Positions 1 to 9,240 are shown, numbered from the stretch's first letter. The stretch is DNA of 64,000 nucleotides from Oceanobacillus timonensis (GCF_900166635.1 NZ_LT800497.1:248001-312000); one strand, 5' to 3'. The notes: generated from the letters alone by a model not told the origin. Numbers and translations: made by a program.

Positions 1-154
1 GTCCTTCACCAGCAAGTTGAGGAAATAAAGGCAACCCATTTAATATTGCAACAAAAAGAGCTGAAATTGGAGCAACAATGAGCAAATTCATCCCCTTCAT
101 TACTAAAACGGTTAATAATATCAACCCTCCAACTAACCCCATCATACTAATCAT
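1..154 (-). CDS. GntP-family permease, N-terminal part (runs off the window)
   Basis: Reading the minus strand from an ATG at 154 gives about 51 residues of hydrophobic sequence beginning MISMMGLVGGLILL. One hydrophobic helix is followed by a short loop and a second helix with PISALFVAILNG. This resembles the N-terminus of GntP/gluconate-type permeases, but too little is present for a firm family call. A G-rich ribosome binding site lies 5 to 10 bases upstream. It starts 34 bp after the dehydrogenase stop on the same strand with no terminator between them, so the two are probably co-transcribed and the permease probably brings in the dehydrogenase substrate (inference). Confidence 0.6.
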   Translation of the reverse strand, partial: MISMMGLVGGLILLTVLVMKGMNLLIVAPISALFVAILNGLPLFPQLAGEG

Positions 155-188
155 ATTGTCCCCCGCCCCCTATTCAGTTAGAAATACA

Positions 189-1472
189 TTATGATTTTTC
201 ACCATATTTACGAACGCGTAATAATGCTTGTTCCGCGTGTCCTGCAAAATTTTCTAGTTGGCAAAGACGTGCAGCGTATTCTCCAAGATAAGCGCTCTGC
301 TCTTCAGAAGTCACTTTTTGGTAAGTTACTGTTTTCAGGAATTTACCAACCCAAAGTCCGCCAGTATATTTTGCGGCTCCTTTTGTTGGCAGTGTATGAT
401 TTGTTCCAATCACTTTATCGCCATAAGCAACATTTGTTTCTGGTCCAAGGAATAAACAGCCGTAGTTCGTCATGTTTTCCAGGAAGAAATCAGGATTCTT
501 CGTTAAGATTTCCACATGTTCGAAAGCTAAGCGATCAGCTTCTGCCAATGCTTCCTGTTCGTCTTCAGCCAGAATAATTTGTCCATAATCCTCCCAGGAA
601 ACACGTGCAACATCAGCGGTAGGCAAGGTTGTCAGTTGACGCTCAATTTCTTTTACAGTTTTCTCTGCAATCGCTTTGGAAGTTGTAATGAGTGCTCCAG
701 GTGATGTTGGTCCGTGTTCTCCCTGACCTAAAAGATCTGTGGCAATCATTTCTGGGTCACTTGTTTCATCCGCAACCACAAGTGTTTCTGTTGGTCCGGC
801 AAACAAATCAATTCCGACACGTCCGTATAATTGACGTTTGGACTCTGCTACAAAAGCGTTTCCTGGTCCGACAATCATATCGACAGATTGAATGCTTTCT
901 GTTCCGATTGCCATCCCAGCCATTGCTTGGATGCCGCCAAGAATATAAATCTCATCGGCTCCAGCCATATGCATCGCGTATACGGTTGTTGCCGGAATTT
1001 CGCCATTTATTGGTGGTGTGCAAGCGATGACGCGTTGGACCCCTGCTACTTTAGCAGTTAACACACTCATATGAGCAGAAGCAACCATCGGATAACGGCC
1101 TCCTGGAATATAGCAGCCTACACTATTTACAGGGATGTTTTTATGACCGAGAATAACGCCGGGCATTGTTTCCACTTCTAAATCTTTGAGGGAATTCTTT
1201 TGGTGTTCAGCAAACTGACGTATATTATTCTGAGCAAATGCAATATCTTTCGCCGTTTGTTCCGGTATAGAATCGCAAATTTCCTCAATCTCTTTTTGGC
1301 TTAATTGGAAACTTTCCGGGCTCCAATTATCGAATTTCTCAGAAAGGTTACGAATTGCCTTATCACCATTGTCCTCGATATCTTGAATCGTTGAACGAAC
1401 AATATCAGCAACCTTTGTATCTGCTTCTTGAATATCGGAAGGGGTCTTTCCTTCTTTTAAGTATGTTGACAT
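189..1472 (-). CDS. Histidinol dehydrogenase-family enzyme, probably sulfopropanediol 3-dehydrogenase-like (HpsN)
   Basis: A 427-aa NAD-dependent alcohol dehydrogenase of the HisD fold. Family motifs include [21 protein letters not shown] and the metal/substrate segment [11 protein letters not shown]. True HisD enzymes usually have EHDP followed by a Q at that segment; the EHGPTSP version and the absence of other his genes favour the HpsN branch (2,3-dihydroxypropane-1-sulfonate oxidation), though another diol or amino-alcohol is possible. The start at 1472 is chosen because AAGGAGTG lies 7 bases upstream; an in-frame upstream ATG at 1508 lies inside an operator. It is followed by a permease and preceded by a LacI regulator, so it is a catabolic gene and not a histidine biosynthesis gene. 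Confidence 0.8.
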   Translation of the reverse strand: MSTYLKEGKTPSDIQEADTKVADIVRSTIQDIEDNGDKAIRNLSEKFDNWSPESFQLSQKEIEEICDSIPEQTAKDIAFAQNNIRQFAEHQKNSLKDLEVETMPGVILGHKNIPVNSVGCYIPGGRYPMVASAHMSVLTAKVAGVQRVIACTPPINGEIPATTVYAMHMAGADEIYILGGIQAMAGMAIGTESIQSVDMIVGPGNAFVAESKRQLYGRVGIDLFAGPTETLVVADETSDPEMIATDLLGQGEHGPTSPGALITTSKAIAEKTVKEIERQLTTLPTADVARVSWEDYGQIILAEDEQEALAEADRLAFEHVEILTKNPDFFLENMTNYGCLFLGPETNVAYGDKVIGTNHTLPTKGAAKYTGGLWVGKFLKTVTYQKVTSEEQSAYLGEYAARLCQLENFAGHAEQALLRVRKYGEKS

Positions 1473-1492
1473 ATTATTCCACTCCTTATGAA

Positions 1493-1508
1493 TTGCATAC
1501 GTATGCAA
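1493..1508. promoter_or_regulatory. Perfect LacI-type operator upstream of the HisD/HpsN-like gene
   Basis: TTGCATAC/GTATGCAA is a perfect 16-bp palindrome with a central CG, as LacI-family regulators prefer. It lies just upstream of the dehydrogenase ribosome binding site and downstream of its promoter, where bound repressor would block transcription. Confidence 0.7.
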
Positions 1509-1519
1509 AATGCATCATA

Positions 1520-1535
1520 TTGAATGCGTATGCAA
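1520..1535. promoter_or_regulatory. Second, imperfect LacI-type operator
   Basis: TTGAATGC/GTATGCAA repeats the right half of the neighbouring perfect operator exactly and differs at two positions in the left half. The centres are 27 bp apart, so two repressor dimers could bind side by side. Confidence 0.55.
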
Positions 1536-1545
1536 AATATTGATA

Positions 1546-1571
1546 TAAAAAAGCTATGTTTAATAGCTTTA
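1546..1571 (-). terminator. Hairpin with T tract between lacI and the dehydrogenase gene
   Basis: On the minus strand AAAGCTAT pairs with ATAGCTTT around a 5-nt loop and is followed by a T-rich stretch. It could end lacI transcripts. It also lies just downstream of the predicted dehydrogenase promoter, so it may act as a leader hairpin. The stem is AU-rich and therefore weak. Confidence 0.4.
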
Positions 1572-1577
1572 AAAAAG

Positions 1578-1607
1578 ATGATAAACGAAAACGGTTACAA
1601 ATGTCAA
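1578..1607 (-). promoter_or_regulatory. Sigma-A promoter with overlapping cre site for the HisD/HpsN-like gene
   Basis: TTGACA (1607-1602) and TATCAT (1583-1578) are separated by 18 bp on the minus strand. The spacer holds TTGTAACCGTTTTCGT, which matches the CcpA cre consensus at all but one conserved position. This predicts glucose repression on top of LacI control. Confidence 0.6.
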
Positions 1608-1624
1608 GGAGAAATTCAAATTTC

Positions 1625-2614
1625 TCATTTCTTCGTTGTATTCCGATGAATAAATTGCCCTTTTAATTTCACAGCCTTTGGTGAATCCACTTTATGATCG
1701 TGTAAGAGTAGATAAATAGCTTCATCCACCATTTTTTCAATTGGCTGTTCCCAAGTTGATAACATGTAAGAAGGCCAGGAAGCCATTTTTATATTATCAA
1801 AACCTACAACAGCTGTTTTATCCGGTACAGATATATTTTTTTCGCGTAATGCATCTAATGATCCAATCGCAGTAATATCATTTGCGCCAAACACAGCTTC
1901 AGGAACGTGTCCATTTTCAATCATTGCTTTGGTAAGGTAATATGACTTTTCATACGTATAGTCTCCTTCTAAAATGGTCGCTTCTATATTTTTCTCCTTC
2001 AAGTATTCTGTAAATCCTTTTTGCCTATCTTTATTTGTCGATGTATTTTTTTTACCTGTAATGTAGACAATATCTCGATATCCCTGTTCATAGAAATAAG
2101 CTGCAATTTCTATGGAAGCACGGACATTATCACTGGAAACAGAGTTGCACGGAATGTCTTTATGGTAACGGTTAAATAAGGTTATTGGGATATTATTATC
2201 ATGAATTTTCGATACCACTTTGGAGGAAAGGAGGGCATCCGTAATAATGATTCCTTCTACATTGTATTCGAGAAAATGGTTGATCTCTTCTTGTTGGATT
2301 TCCTCGTTTTTCGTATAGACAAATAATACATTATATCCCTGTTCTCTTAACTTCATCGAAAACATACCAAGTACTTCATGATAAAATGGATTTTGAATGT
2401 CCTTCATTGCCAGACCGACGATATTGGTTTTTTTGTTAATTAATCCTCTGGCAAGTGCATTTGGCTGATAGTTTAATTCCTCTGCCACTTCTAATACTTT
2501 TCTTCTTACTTTTTCAGAAACACTGGCTCCCGGAGTGAATACTCTTGAAACAGTGGATTGTGATACATTTGCTAATTTAGCTACATCTTTTGCAGAAACG
2601 AAATTTTTCTCCAT
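1625..2614 (-). CDS. LacI-family transcriptional repressor
   Basis: A 329-aa regulator. Residues 1-55 form the LacI helix-turn-helix and hinge (AKDVAKLANVSQSTVSRVF, then LNYQPNALARGL). The remainder is a periplasmic-binding-like effector domain with the usual VVGFDNI segment near the C-terminus. The start at 2614 has GGAG seven bases upstream; an ATG two codons earlier is too close to the binding site. It lies directly upstream of the dehydrogenase and permease genes on the same strand, and two CG-centred palindromes lie between them, so it is most likely their local repressor. The inducer is unknown. Confidence 0.9.
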   Translation of the reverse strand: MEKNFVSAKDVAKLANVSQSTVSRVFTPGASVSEKVRRKVLEVAEELNYQPNALARGLINKKTNIVGLAMKDIQNPFYHEVLGMFSMKLREQGYNVLFVYTKNEEIQQEEINHFLEYNVEGIIITDALLSSKVVSKIHDNNIPITLFNRYHKDIPCNSVSSDNVRASIEIAAYFYEQGYRDIVYITGKKNTSTNKDRQKGFTEYLKEKNIEATILEGDYTYEKSYYLTKAMIENGHVPEAVFGANDITAIGSLDALREKNISVPDKTAVVGFDNIKMASWPSYMLSTWEQPIEKMVDEAIYLLLHDHKVDSPKAVKLKGQFIHRNTTKK

Positions 2615-2752
2615 CGTCATACTCCAATCAAGTTTTGCGTAATTGTTGGTTTATTAATTATTTTAGCATATTCGAAAGAAGGAGAGTAGGTTAGTAATTT
2701 AATAGAGAAACGAATATCTTTCAATTTCTTTCTAGCTTCCAATATTTCCAAC

Positions 2753-2781
2753 ATGACAACGCAGCAATTTTATGTCATAAT
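2753..2781 (+). promoter_or_regulatory. Promoter for the codBA transcript
   Basis: ATGACA (2753-2758) and CATAAT (2776-2781) lie 17 bp apart, each one or two bases from the sigma-A consensus. They sit about 35 bp upstream of the PyrR-type leader. Confidence 0.5.
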
Positions 2782-2796
2782 ATATATTAATTAAAT

Positions 2797-2933
2797 ACTG
2801 GTACCTTTAAATCAGTCCAGAGAGGCTGACAAGGACAGCGCGAACATAATGATTATCACTTGGGAAAAGTGTATTCAAGTGTGCATTATAAACAAAAGCT
2901 TCTTGTCAGGAATAGGACAAGGAGCTTTTTTTC
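2797..2933 (+). promoter_or_regulatory. PyrR-type attenuator leader upstream of codB
   Basis: The RNA contains a hairpin with stem TCAG/CTGA closing the loop TCCAGAGAGG (2812-2829), which matches the conserved PyrR-binding anti-antiterminator of Bacillus pyr leaders. A terminator follows at 2896-2933. Known PyrR biology is that UMP-bound PyrR stabilises this loop and lets the terminator form. A further 9-base complementarity (ACTGGTACC at 2797-2805 and GGTACCAGT at 2966-2974) spans the leader. Prediction: codBA is shut off when pyrimidine nucleotides are plentiful. Confidence 0.8.
2896..2933 (+). terminator. Attenuator terminator before codB
   Basis: AAGCTTCTTGTC pairs with GACAAGGAGCTT, one mismatch, and is followed by seven Ts. 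It lies upstream of codB, as expected for a regulated terminator. Confidence 0.8.
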
Positions 2934-3005
2934 TTGGTTCTACCTGACTTTTGCCGAAGTCTTTCGGTACCAGTTTCTTATATTTAACATATTGGAGGAA
3001 TTGGT

Positions 3006-4265
3006 ATGTCACAAACAGATAAAGAGTTTTCATTAGAAGCAGTACCTCAGACGCATCGGAATGGGTTTTGGAAGATTTTAGCGGTAATGCTTTCACTCAG
3101 TTTCTTCTCAGCAAGTATGATGTCGGGAGGAACATTAGGAACGGGGTTGACGTTTTCCCATTTCATCTGGGTGGTACTGGCTGGTAACCTGATTCTTGGC
3201 CTTTACACGGGGTCACTTGCTTATATAGCTTCCAAGACAGGGTTGTCGACCCATTTATTAGCACGTTACGCATTTGGGGAGAAGGGTTCTTATTTAACAT
3301 CCTTTTTACTCGCTTCTACACAAGTGTGCTGGTTTGGTGTGGGACTAGCGATGTTTGCTATTCCAGTTGCTACAGCGACAGGGTGGAATGTGTATCTGCT
3401 TATCGGTATTCTGGGGCTATTAATGACAGTTTCGGCGATTTTTGGAATGAAAACTTTAACTATATTAGGATTTGTGGCTGTACCGGCGATTGCTATCTTT
3501 GGTAGTTATTCCATGGTTGATTCAGCGCATGAAATTGGAGGAATGCAGGGGTTATTTGCTTATGAGCCGGCGCAGGCAATCAGTATAGGGTTGGCCTTAA
3601 CCATTTGCGTAGGTTCCTTTATCAGTGCAGGAACGCTTACTCCGGATTTTGCGCGCTTTGCTAAGTCAGCAAAATCAGCCGTGGCGGCAAATATTATTGC
3701 TTTTTTCCTGGGGAATTCATTAATGTTTTTATTCGGCGCAATCGGCGCGATGGCTTTTGGTATCGCGGATATTTCAGATGTGATGTTTTTACAGGGATTG
3801 ATGATTCCTGCTATTATAGTGTTAGGTTTAAACATTTGGACAACCAATGATAGTGCTTTATATGCTTCGGGGTTAGGATTTGCTAATATTACGAAGTTGC
3901 CTAAAAAGAAAATCGTTGTGTTCAATGGAATTATCGGGACAATTGCAGCAATGTGGCTATACAATAATTTTGTCGGATTCTTAAATGTGCTGGGATCGGC
4001 ATTACCATCCATCGGCGCGATTATATTAGCAGATTATTTTCTGGTCCGCCGCAGAAAATATGCGCCTTTTGAAACCATGACGTTTCAATCTGTCAATTGG
4101 GTGGCAATTGTGGCCTGGGCAGGAGGCGTGGCGATTGCTAACTTTGTGCCAGGTATCCCGCCGATAAATGCATTAATAGGAACATCTGTTATTTATGTGA
4201 TTGGAATGAAGTTGTTGCCGCAAGAAGAAACAGTCATCGCACCATTAGAAGAAAGGGTTAGGTAG
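3006..4265 (+). CDS. codB: Cytosine permease CodB (NCS1 family)
   Basis: A 419-aa integral membrane protein, the same length as E. coli CodB, with about 12 hydrophobic segments. It begins with an NCS1-type N-terminus (ending in RNGFWKILAVMLSLSFF) and includes FSASMMSGGTLGTGLTF in the first helices and the NIWTTNDSALYASGLG segment typical of cytosine permeases. It should import cytosine with protons or sodium. GGAGG lies 7 bases upstream of the ATG. The cytosine deaminase gene follows 3 bp downstream, so the pair forms an uptake-plus-deamination salvage unit. A PyrR-type attenuator precedes it. Confidence 0.92.
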   Translation: MSQTDKEFSLEAVPQTHRNGFWKILAVMLSLSFFSASMMSGGTLGTGLTFSHFIWVVLAGNLILGLYTGSLAYIASKTGLSTHLLARYAFGEKGSYLTSFLLASTQVCWFGVGLAMFAIPVATATGWNVYLLIGILGLLMTVSAIFGMKTLTILGFVAVPAIAIFGSYSMVDSAHEIGGMQGLFAYEPAQAISIGLALTICVGSFISAGTLTPDFARFAKSAKSAVAANIIAFFLGNSLMFLFGAIGAMAFGIADISDVMFLQGLMIPAIIVLGLNIWTTNDSALYASGLGFANITKLPKKKIVVFNGIIGTIAAMWLYNNFVGFLNVLGSALPSIGAIILADYFLVRRRKYAPFETMTFQSVNWVAIVAWAGGVAIANFVPGIPPINALIGTSVIYVIGMKLLPQEETVIAPLEERVR

Positions 4266-4268
4266 TCA

Positions 4269-5537
4269 ATGATTATTAAAAATGCAAAGCTGAGAGGCAA
4301 AGAAGGAATTTGGCATATTGTTATAGAGGATGGTAAATTTAGCGAGATAACAGAGGAATTACCGCAGTCTGAGGATAAAGAGATTGTCGATGTAAATGGT
4401 TCACTGGTTCTTCCGCCTTTTATTGAACCGCATATCCATTTAGATACGACGTTAACAGCGGGGGAGCCTGCTTGGAATCAGAGCGGAACATTATTTGAGG
4501 GCATTCAGCGCTGGTCTGAACGCAAAGAATCACTAACGATAGAAGATGTGAAAAAGCGATCAAAAACGGCATTGAAATGGCAAATTGCCCAGGGAATTCA
4601 GTATGTTCGTACACATGTGGACGTGACAGATCCAGAGCTTACTGCTTTAAAAGCCATGTTGGAAGTGAAGCAGGAAATGGCTCCTTATATAGATATCCAG
4701 CTGGTTGCTTTTCCGCAAGAGGGGATTCACTCCTATCCAAATGGAAAAGAGCTTTTGGAAGAAGCTTTGCAATTGGGAGCAGACGTGGTTGGCGGCATCC
4801 CGCATTTTGAATTTACGAGAGAATACGGTGTCGATTCGATGCGCGTGGCGTTTGATCTTGCGGAGAAATATGATAAATTAGTAGACATTCATTGTGATGA
4901 AATCGATGATGAACAATCCCGATTTGTAGAAGTGGTCGCAAAAGAGGCTTATGAGCGCGGTTGGGGAGAACGTACAACGGCAAGTCACACGACGGCGATG
5001 GGATCATATAACGATGCGTATACATCAAAACTCTTCCGTCTGCTGAAGATGTCTCAGATCAACTTTGTATCTAATCCGCTTGTCAATATTCATCTCCAAG
5101 GCCGTTTCGATACGTATCCAAAACGCCGTGGCTTAACGCGGGTAAAAGAAATACAAGAAGCAGGAATGAATATTTGCTTTGGCCATGATGATATTTTTGA
5201 TCCTTGGTATCCGCTGGGAACCGGTAATATGTTACAAGTATTGCATATGGGGATTCATGCGTCGCAATTAATGGGTTATGAGCAAATCGTCAATTCGATT
5301 GACCTGGTTACCAAAAACAGTGCTAAGACACTGCATATTGAAGAACAATATGGCATTGAAGCAGGGAAACCGGCGAATTTCATTGTTTTATCCGCAGATA
5401 ATGAATACGATGTGATTCGTAAGCAGGCTGTGGTGACACACTCCTTCAGAAATGGAGAAATGATCGCTCATACGAAGCCGAGTGAGGCGTCAATTTTGTT
5501 GAATGATACAGAAGAAAAAGTAACCTTTGATCGATAA
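4269..5537 (+). CDS. codA: Cytosine deaminase CodA
   Basis: A 422-aa amidohydrolase that converts cytosine to uracil and ammonia. Metal-binding residues are visible: HIHLD (His55, His57), HCDE (His208 with acidic E211), the [11 protein letters not shown] histidine, and [10 protein letters not shown] carrying the catalytic aspartate. Length and motif order match E. coli CodA (427 aa). It lies 3 bp after codB and shares its PyrR-type leader. Uracil made here would feed uracil phosphoribosyltransferase, which fits repression by PyrR. Confidence 0.93.
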   Translation: MIIKNAKLRGKEGIWHIVIEDGKFSEITEELPQSEDKEIVDVNGSLVLPPFIEPHIHLDTTLTAGEPAWNQSGTLFEGIQRWSERKESLTIEDVKKRSKTALKWQIAQGIQYVRTHVDVTDPELTALKAMLEVKQEMAPYIDIQLVAFPQEGIHSYPNGKELLEEALQLGADVVGGIPHFEFTREYGVDSMRVAFDLAEKYDKLVDIHCDEIDDEQSRFVEVVAKEAYERGWGERTTASHTTAMGSYNDAYTSKLFRLLKMSQINFVSNPLVNIHLQGRFDTYPKRRGLTRVKEIQEAGMNICFGHDDIFDPWYPLGTGNMLQVLHMGIHASQLMGYEQIVNSIDLVTKNSAKTLHIEEQYGIEAGKPANFIVLSADNEYDVIRKQAVVTHSFRNGEMIAHTKPSEASILLNDTEEKVTFDR

Positions 5538-5540
5538 AGT

Positions 5541-5582
5541 AAAAAAGCGCAACCTCCGGAATCCGGAAGGTGCGCTTTTTTA
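5541..5582. terminator. Terminator shared by codA and the convergent TauE/SafE gene
   Basis: A GC-rich inverted repeat (GCGCAACCTCCGG against CCGGAAGGTGCGC, with small bulges) flanked by A and T runs, so it can work in both directions. It overlaps the stop codon of the minus-strand gene. Confidence 0.8.
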
Positions 5583-6356
5583 ATGCTCCAACACCAAACT
5601 GCCAAGCATATAAACAGAAGAAATAATCGTAATAACCGCAATGAAAATTTTCAATTGTTCCACCGGCACCCTGTTAGCAATCCGGGACCCAGCTACAATC
5701 CCAATCGTTGTCCCAACTAAACTAAACAAAATAAAGCTCTGCATATTATCAATGCTTGCATATGAGAAATACCCAAAAATAGACGGCAGGGCAATAATAA
5801 CAGAGTTTAATAGCCCGACACCGACGGCAGTGCGGATATTGACACCTAAGCTTGCCAGCAATGGTACAACTAAAATCGGACCGCCTGCACCTGTTAAAGC
5901 GCAAATCACTGCGGTCAGCACACCCAGCAAGATAATCCATACGGGTTGTTTTAACATAAACGATTTACTATTTTCATCCTCACTGTCGGGTTCTGCATTG
6001 TTTTTCTTAAGTATAATCGAAAGTCCGGCAAACAGGACAAATAAGTAAAGCAGCAACTTCGCCAGGGTTTCGGAAATCAGTACGTTAACTTGCACACCGA
6101 GAAAGGCTCCGGGCAGACTGCCGATGCTTAAATAAAGGGCTAATTTGAAATCCATATATTTCAGTTTCCAGTACGAATAGGCACCGATAACACCTGCAAC
6201 CAGAAATGCCAGAAAGCTGAGTGCCAAGGAGTCATAGACAGGTAATCCCAGAAAGCCGACATAAATAATCGGCAGCAGGAAGCCGGAGACACCGGATAAT
6301 CCCACTAATATCCCAATAATTAAATTTGCTATAAATACAATAAAAAACGTTAACAT
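5580..6356 (-). CDS. TauE/SafE-family membrane exporter
   Basis: A 258-aa protein with about eight hydrophobic segments and the duplicated TauE/SafE motifs GLSGVSGFLLP (first half) and ALTGAGGPILVVPLL (second half). Family members move sulfite, sulfonates or organic anions; the substrate here cannot be read from sequence. The start at 6356 (MLTFFIVFIANL) is preferred because GAGG lies 8 bases upstream and the family begins directly with a membrane helix; an ATG 18 codons earlier has no binding site. It is the last gene after the riboswitch-led operon, separated by 110 bp and a hairpin. Confidence 0.82.
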   Translation of the reverse strand: MLTFFIVFIANLIIGILVGLSGVSGFLLPIIYVGFLGLPVYDSLALSFLAFLVAGVIGAYSYWKLKYMDFKLALYLSIGSLPGAFLGVQVNVLISETLAKLLLYLFVLFAGLSIILKKNNAEPDSEDENSKSFMLKQPVWIILLGVLTAVICALTGAGGPILVVPLLASLGVNIRTAVGVGLLNSVIIALPSIFGYFSYASIDNMQSFILFSLVGTTIGIVAGSRIANRVPVEQLKIFIAVITIISSVYMLGSLVLEH

Positions 6357-6415
6357 CGAAGCGACCTCAACTCTCTTAAAACTTGGAAGTTCATAAAACT
6401 GTTTAAACAAGGAGA

Positions 6416-6446
6416 AGAGCGCTTTAACATGGCGTTAAACCGCTCT
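6416..6446 (-). terminator. Hairpin between the amidohydrolase and TauE/SafE genes
   Basis: AGAGCG-GTTTAAC and GTTAAA-GCGCTCT form a stem of about 12 bp on the minus strand. No long T tract follows, so it may be a weak terminator or a transcript-stability hairpin. Confidence 0.35.
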
Positions 6447-6466
6447 GCCCGTTTTAAAAATGATAA

Positions 6467-7798
6467 TTAAATTTTAGCACGAATAATCAAGTCGTCCATA
6501 GCCTTTTTACTTTCATATTGAATGCGTTCTTCGTCCAGTGTCAGCACTTCTCTGTTTTTCATTAATATTTTTCCATTCACAATCACATCTGCCACATCCT
6601 TGCTATTCGCAGATTCAATTAATGTATTTGTCAGCTGATGTGTCGGTGCAATATGCGGCTGATCCATATCGATTAAAATCATATCCGCTTTTTTATCAAC
6701 CTCTATGGTGCCAAACTGATCATCCTGTAACATAGCTTTTGCACCGCCAAGTGTCGCCATATCCAAAATATTCTTGGACGGCATGACGACCGGATCAAAG
6801 ATAGGAACGCCCCAGAAAGCACGCATCAACGATTTGAAAACTTTCATTTGATCGAATAAGCTCAAACCGGAATGCGCGGCACCATCTGTCCCTAAACCGA
6901 TATCGACGCCTTTTTGCATCAGACCGGGAGATTTGGTAAACCCTTTTCCAGCATTACTGATCGGGCAATGAACAACCTTACTATTATATTGTTGGATAAG
7001 CTCCATTTCATGTTCGGATAGGAGAATACTGTGAGCACCTAAGAAATTTTCATCCAGTACGCCTAAGGATTCTAAAAGTTCATATGGACGCATTTGGAAA
7101 TTTTCCAGGCAGTAGCTGATTTCATTCGGATATTCATTCATATGTGTCTGCATGCCTGTTCCGTCTGCCTTTGCCAATTCATAAACTTTCTGAATCAATT
7201 CAGGTGTACATGTAATAAGCGAACGTAAGGAATACCAGACGTGGATACGTCCGTCCGCCTTGCCGTGATAGGTATCAAACAGATTTTTGCTTTTTTGAAT
7301 ATTATCTTCCATAGTTGTTTTCATGGATTCGGGGATAGCTGCACCAGTATCCATTGTAGAACAAGACAGTACACCGCGTAACCCGGAAGACGCTACCGCT
7401 TCCGCAACCTTATGCATATAACTCCCGCCTGCATCAATAAAACCGGTTGTTCCGGACTTCAACATTTCCAGGCAGCTTAATTCTGCGCTGATGGCTACAT
7501 CTTCTTCTCGCAGATTACTTTCAAATGGAACCATAATCCGTGTCCAGATCATCGGATATTCATCAGAAATTCGTCCGCGCAAAAGTTGTTGATTCGTATG
7601 GGTATGTGCATCAATAAGGCCGGGCATGACAAGTTTACCTTTTCCATCTAAAATTTCTTTCGCTTGATATATTTGCGTGGCGTTATCTTCTTCCATCGCT
7701 ATGATTTTTTGATCTTGGATAACGATATTTTGCCCATGTTTGATTTCAAACGCAGGGGTTAATATCGAACAATGCTTTATCAGTAAATCTGCATTCAT
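6467..7798 (-). CDS. Amidohydrolase of the TrzN/SsnA/guanine-deaminase group
   Basis: A 443-aa zinc-dependent deaminase-type amidohydrolase. Visible motifs are the first metal pair HTHTNQQLLRGR, QTHMNEYPNE, the AHSILL histidine and the catalytic aspartate in GLGTDGAAH. This set is shared by guanine, 8-oxoguanine, SAH/MTA and triazine deaminases. The start at 7798 is preferred because AAAGGAGA lies 7 bases upstream, unlike the upstream ATG at 7870. It is the third gene of an operon headed by a guanine riboswitch, so a purine or purine-like heterocycle is the most likely substrate (inference). The exact substrate is not determined. Confidence 0.82.
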   Translation of the reverse strand: MNADLLIKHCSILTPAFEIKHGQNIVIQDQKIIAMEEDNATQIYQAKEILDGKGKLVMPGLIDAHTHTNQQLLRGRISDEYPMIWTRIMVPFESNLREEDVAISAELSCLEMLKSGTTGFIDAGGSYMHKVAEAVASSGLRGVLSCSTMDTGAAIPESMKTTMEDNIQKSKNLFDTYHGKADGRIHVWYSLRSLITCTPELIQKVYELAKADGTGMQTHMNEYPNEISYCLENFQMRPYELLESLGVLDENFLGAHSILLSEHEMELIQQYNSKVVHCPISNAGKGFTKSPGLMQKGVDIGLGTDGAAHSGLSLFDQMKVFKSLMRAFWGVPIFDPVVMPSKNILDMATLGGAKAMLQDDQFGTIEVDKKADMILIDMDQPHIAPTHQLTNTLIESANSKDVADVIVNGKILMKNREVLTLDEERIQYESKKAMDDLIIRAKI

Positions 7799-7901
7799 TT
7801 TCATTCTCCTTTGAAACCACATTGAAAAAGACTGTGTGATCAGTCTTTTCAAAAGTTCGTTTATTTCCATTATAGTATCCAGGCAACTTGGCCTGTTCCG
7901 T

Positions 7902-8351
7902 TTAAAAAGCGTTTGTTACGGTTAAAAATGCTTGCGCAAAGACTGCTTGCAGCAGGAAGGTTCCAGTAAATACAAATATGGCGATAATCACCATTTTCCA
8001 ACTTTGGCTCATAAAGGCTTTAAAATCAAGTCCGATTCCTGCCAGCGTACCAACGATAGTAATTGGCGCTGTAAAGGAAATCAGTGAGGTCCAGTAAATA
8101 ATTGGTTCTGAAATCGGTGAAATCGGAATGGCTAATAGCAAACCGGTCAAGGCAACATACACTACTGCGGGTATTTTTAACGGAACCAGTTTCGCGATAA
8201 ATATACCGATAAATGCAATGCTGGATAAAATTAATACACCAGGGATTGATTCTAAAATCGAAACATCATTTTGAAAAAAGTTTGCAATAATCGTTGTCAG
8301 GACAGATGTAAATAAAAGCGAAATGGTCCAATCTTTCATGCTCATATTCAT
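7902..8351 (-). CDS. Small four-helix membrane protein, partner of the DUF3100 protein
   Basis: A 149-aa, very hydrophobic protein with four or five predicted membrane helices and no soluble domain. I do not recognise a characterised family. Its start overlaps the stop of the upstream DUF3100 gene by 4 bp (ATGA), which suggests translational coupling and a fixed ratio, as in two-subunit transporters. It lies 103 bp upstream of the amidohydrolase start. Best guess: second subunit of a purine-related transporter. Confidence 0.75.
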   Translation of the reverse strand: MNMSMKDWTISLLFTSVLTTIIANFFQNDVSILESIPGVLILSSIAFIGIFIAKLVPLKIPAVVYVALTGLLLAIPISPISEPIIYWTSLISFTAPITIVGTLAGIGLDFKAFMSQSWKMVIIAIFVFTGTFLLQAVFAQAFLTVTNAF

Positions 8352-9208
8352 TGTGAGACCCTGCTTTCTGCTGCTGGTGCATTTTTATATTTCCTTTGAC
8401 GTCTCATTCTCGGCTCTAACCAGGCATACAATTTATTGACTAGTGGCAACGAAATAAACAGCGTAAAGTAAATTCCGGTGATTGCCGATAACATATCACT
8501 CATTCCGGCCAGCATGACGATTTGGTCTGCGTAAGCTGGATAAATGGTTGCCAGGGTACTGGAAGCTGCTGCCATCATCACGCCGCTGCCGACACCGCTT
8601 GCCATGGCCAGCGCCAGTGGATGGAAAAAGTCAAAAGATGCAACAATACTTGCTAATAAACCGAGATACGTTGTTCCAATGAGAAAACCGATAATATATA
8701 TCGAAAGGGAGCCCCGTGCTTCCGCGGAGTTTGCTCCGTACTTACTGCAAATGAGTCCATAATCTTTATCACGGTTGGTAGAACTGGTTGCGCCGATGGC
8801 TTCTCTTTTTAACCCCAGAAATAAAGCGATGGGGAGCGCAAATAACATTGTTCCAATCGTTCCGAACTCCTGAAAAACGAGAGCCGGACCAACATTGACA
8901 AGTTCAGGAAGATTCGATCCTGCCATGACACCGATTTTTGCCATGAATGGAGAAATAGCAACCAAAACAAGCTGGGAAGCCTTTTTCGTTTCTTTCTTTT
9001 TAAGGAACCGGAGTACATCTTTTCCGAATATAATACTGATGATAATAGCAAATAGCATCGGATAAAGCACAATCAAAGCAGAACCGACACTGAATTCGAT
9101 GGTTCCAATAAGCTCGGCGATAAGAACAATTCCAAATGCAATCGTATATAGTCGCCAGTTTTCTTTCAAATGTCCCATAATCGTGGTTTTTTGCTGTGCT
9201 TTTTCCAT
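8348..9208 (-). CDS. DUF3100-family membrane protein, putative transporter subunit
   Basis: A 286-aa membrane protein with about eight hydrophobic segments. The region ALAMASGVGSGVMMAAASSTLA and a charged C-terminal tail match proteins annotated DUF3100. No function is established for this family as far as I know. AAGGAGG lies 10 bases upstream of the ATG. It is the first gene of the operon that starts with a guanine riboswitch and ends in a deaminase-type amidohydrolase, so import of a purine base is the simplest role (inference). Confidence 0.78.
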   Translation of the reverse strand: MEKAQQKTTIMGHLKENWRLYTIAFGIVLIAELIGTIEFSVGSALIVLYPMLFAIIISIIFGKDVLRFLKKKETKKASQLVLVAISPFMAKIGVMAGSNLPELVNVGPALVFQEFGTIGTMLFALPIALFLGLKREAIGATSSTNRDKDYGLICSKYGANSAEARGSLSIYIIGFLIGTTYLGLLASIVASFDFFHPLALAMASGVGSGVMMAAASSTLATIYPAYADQIVMLAGMSDMLSAITGIYFTLFISLPLVNKLYAWLEPRMRRQRKYKNAPAAESRVSQ

Positions 9209-9240
9209 GTTGTGTTTTTCCTCCTTAAATATCTTGCCTG

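Noticed and set aside
2875..3096. Minus-strand frame of 73 codons over the codB leader and start
   Set aside because: It overlaps the PyrR-type attenuator and the codB start and has no ribosome binding site; it is a shadow.
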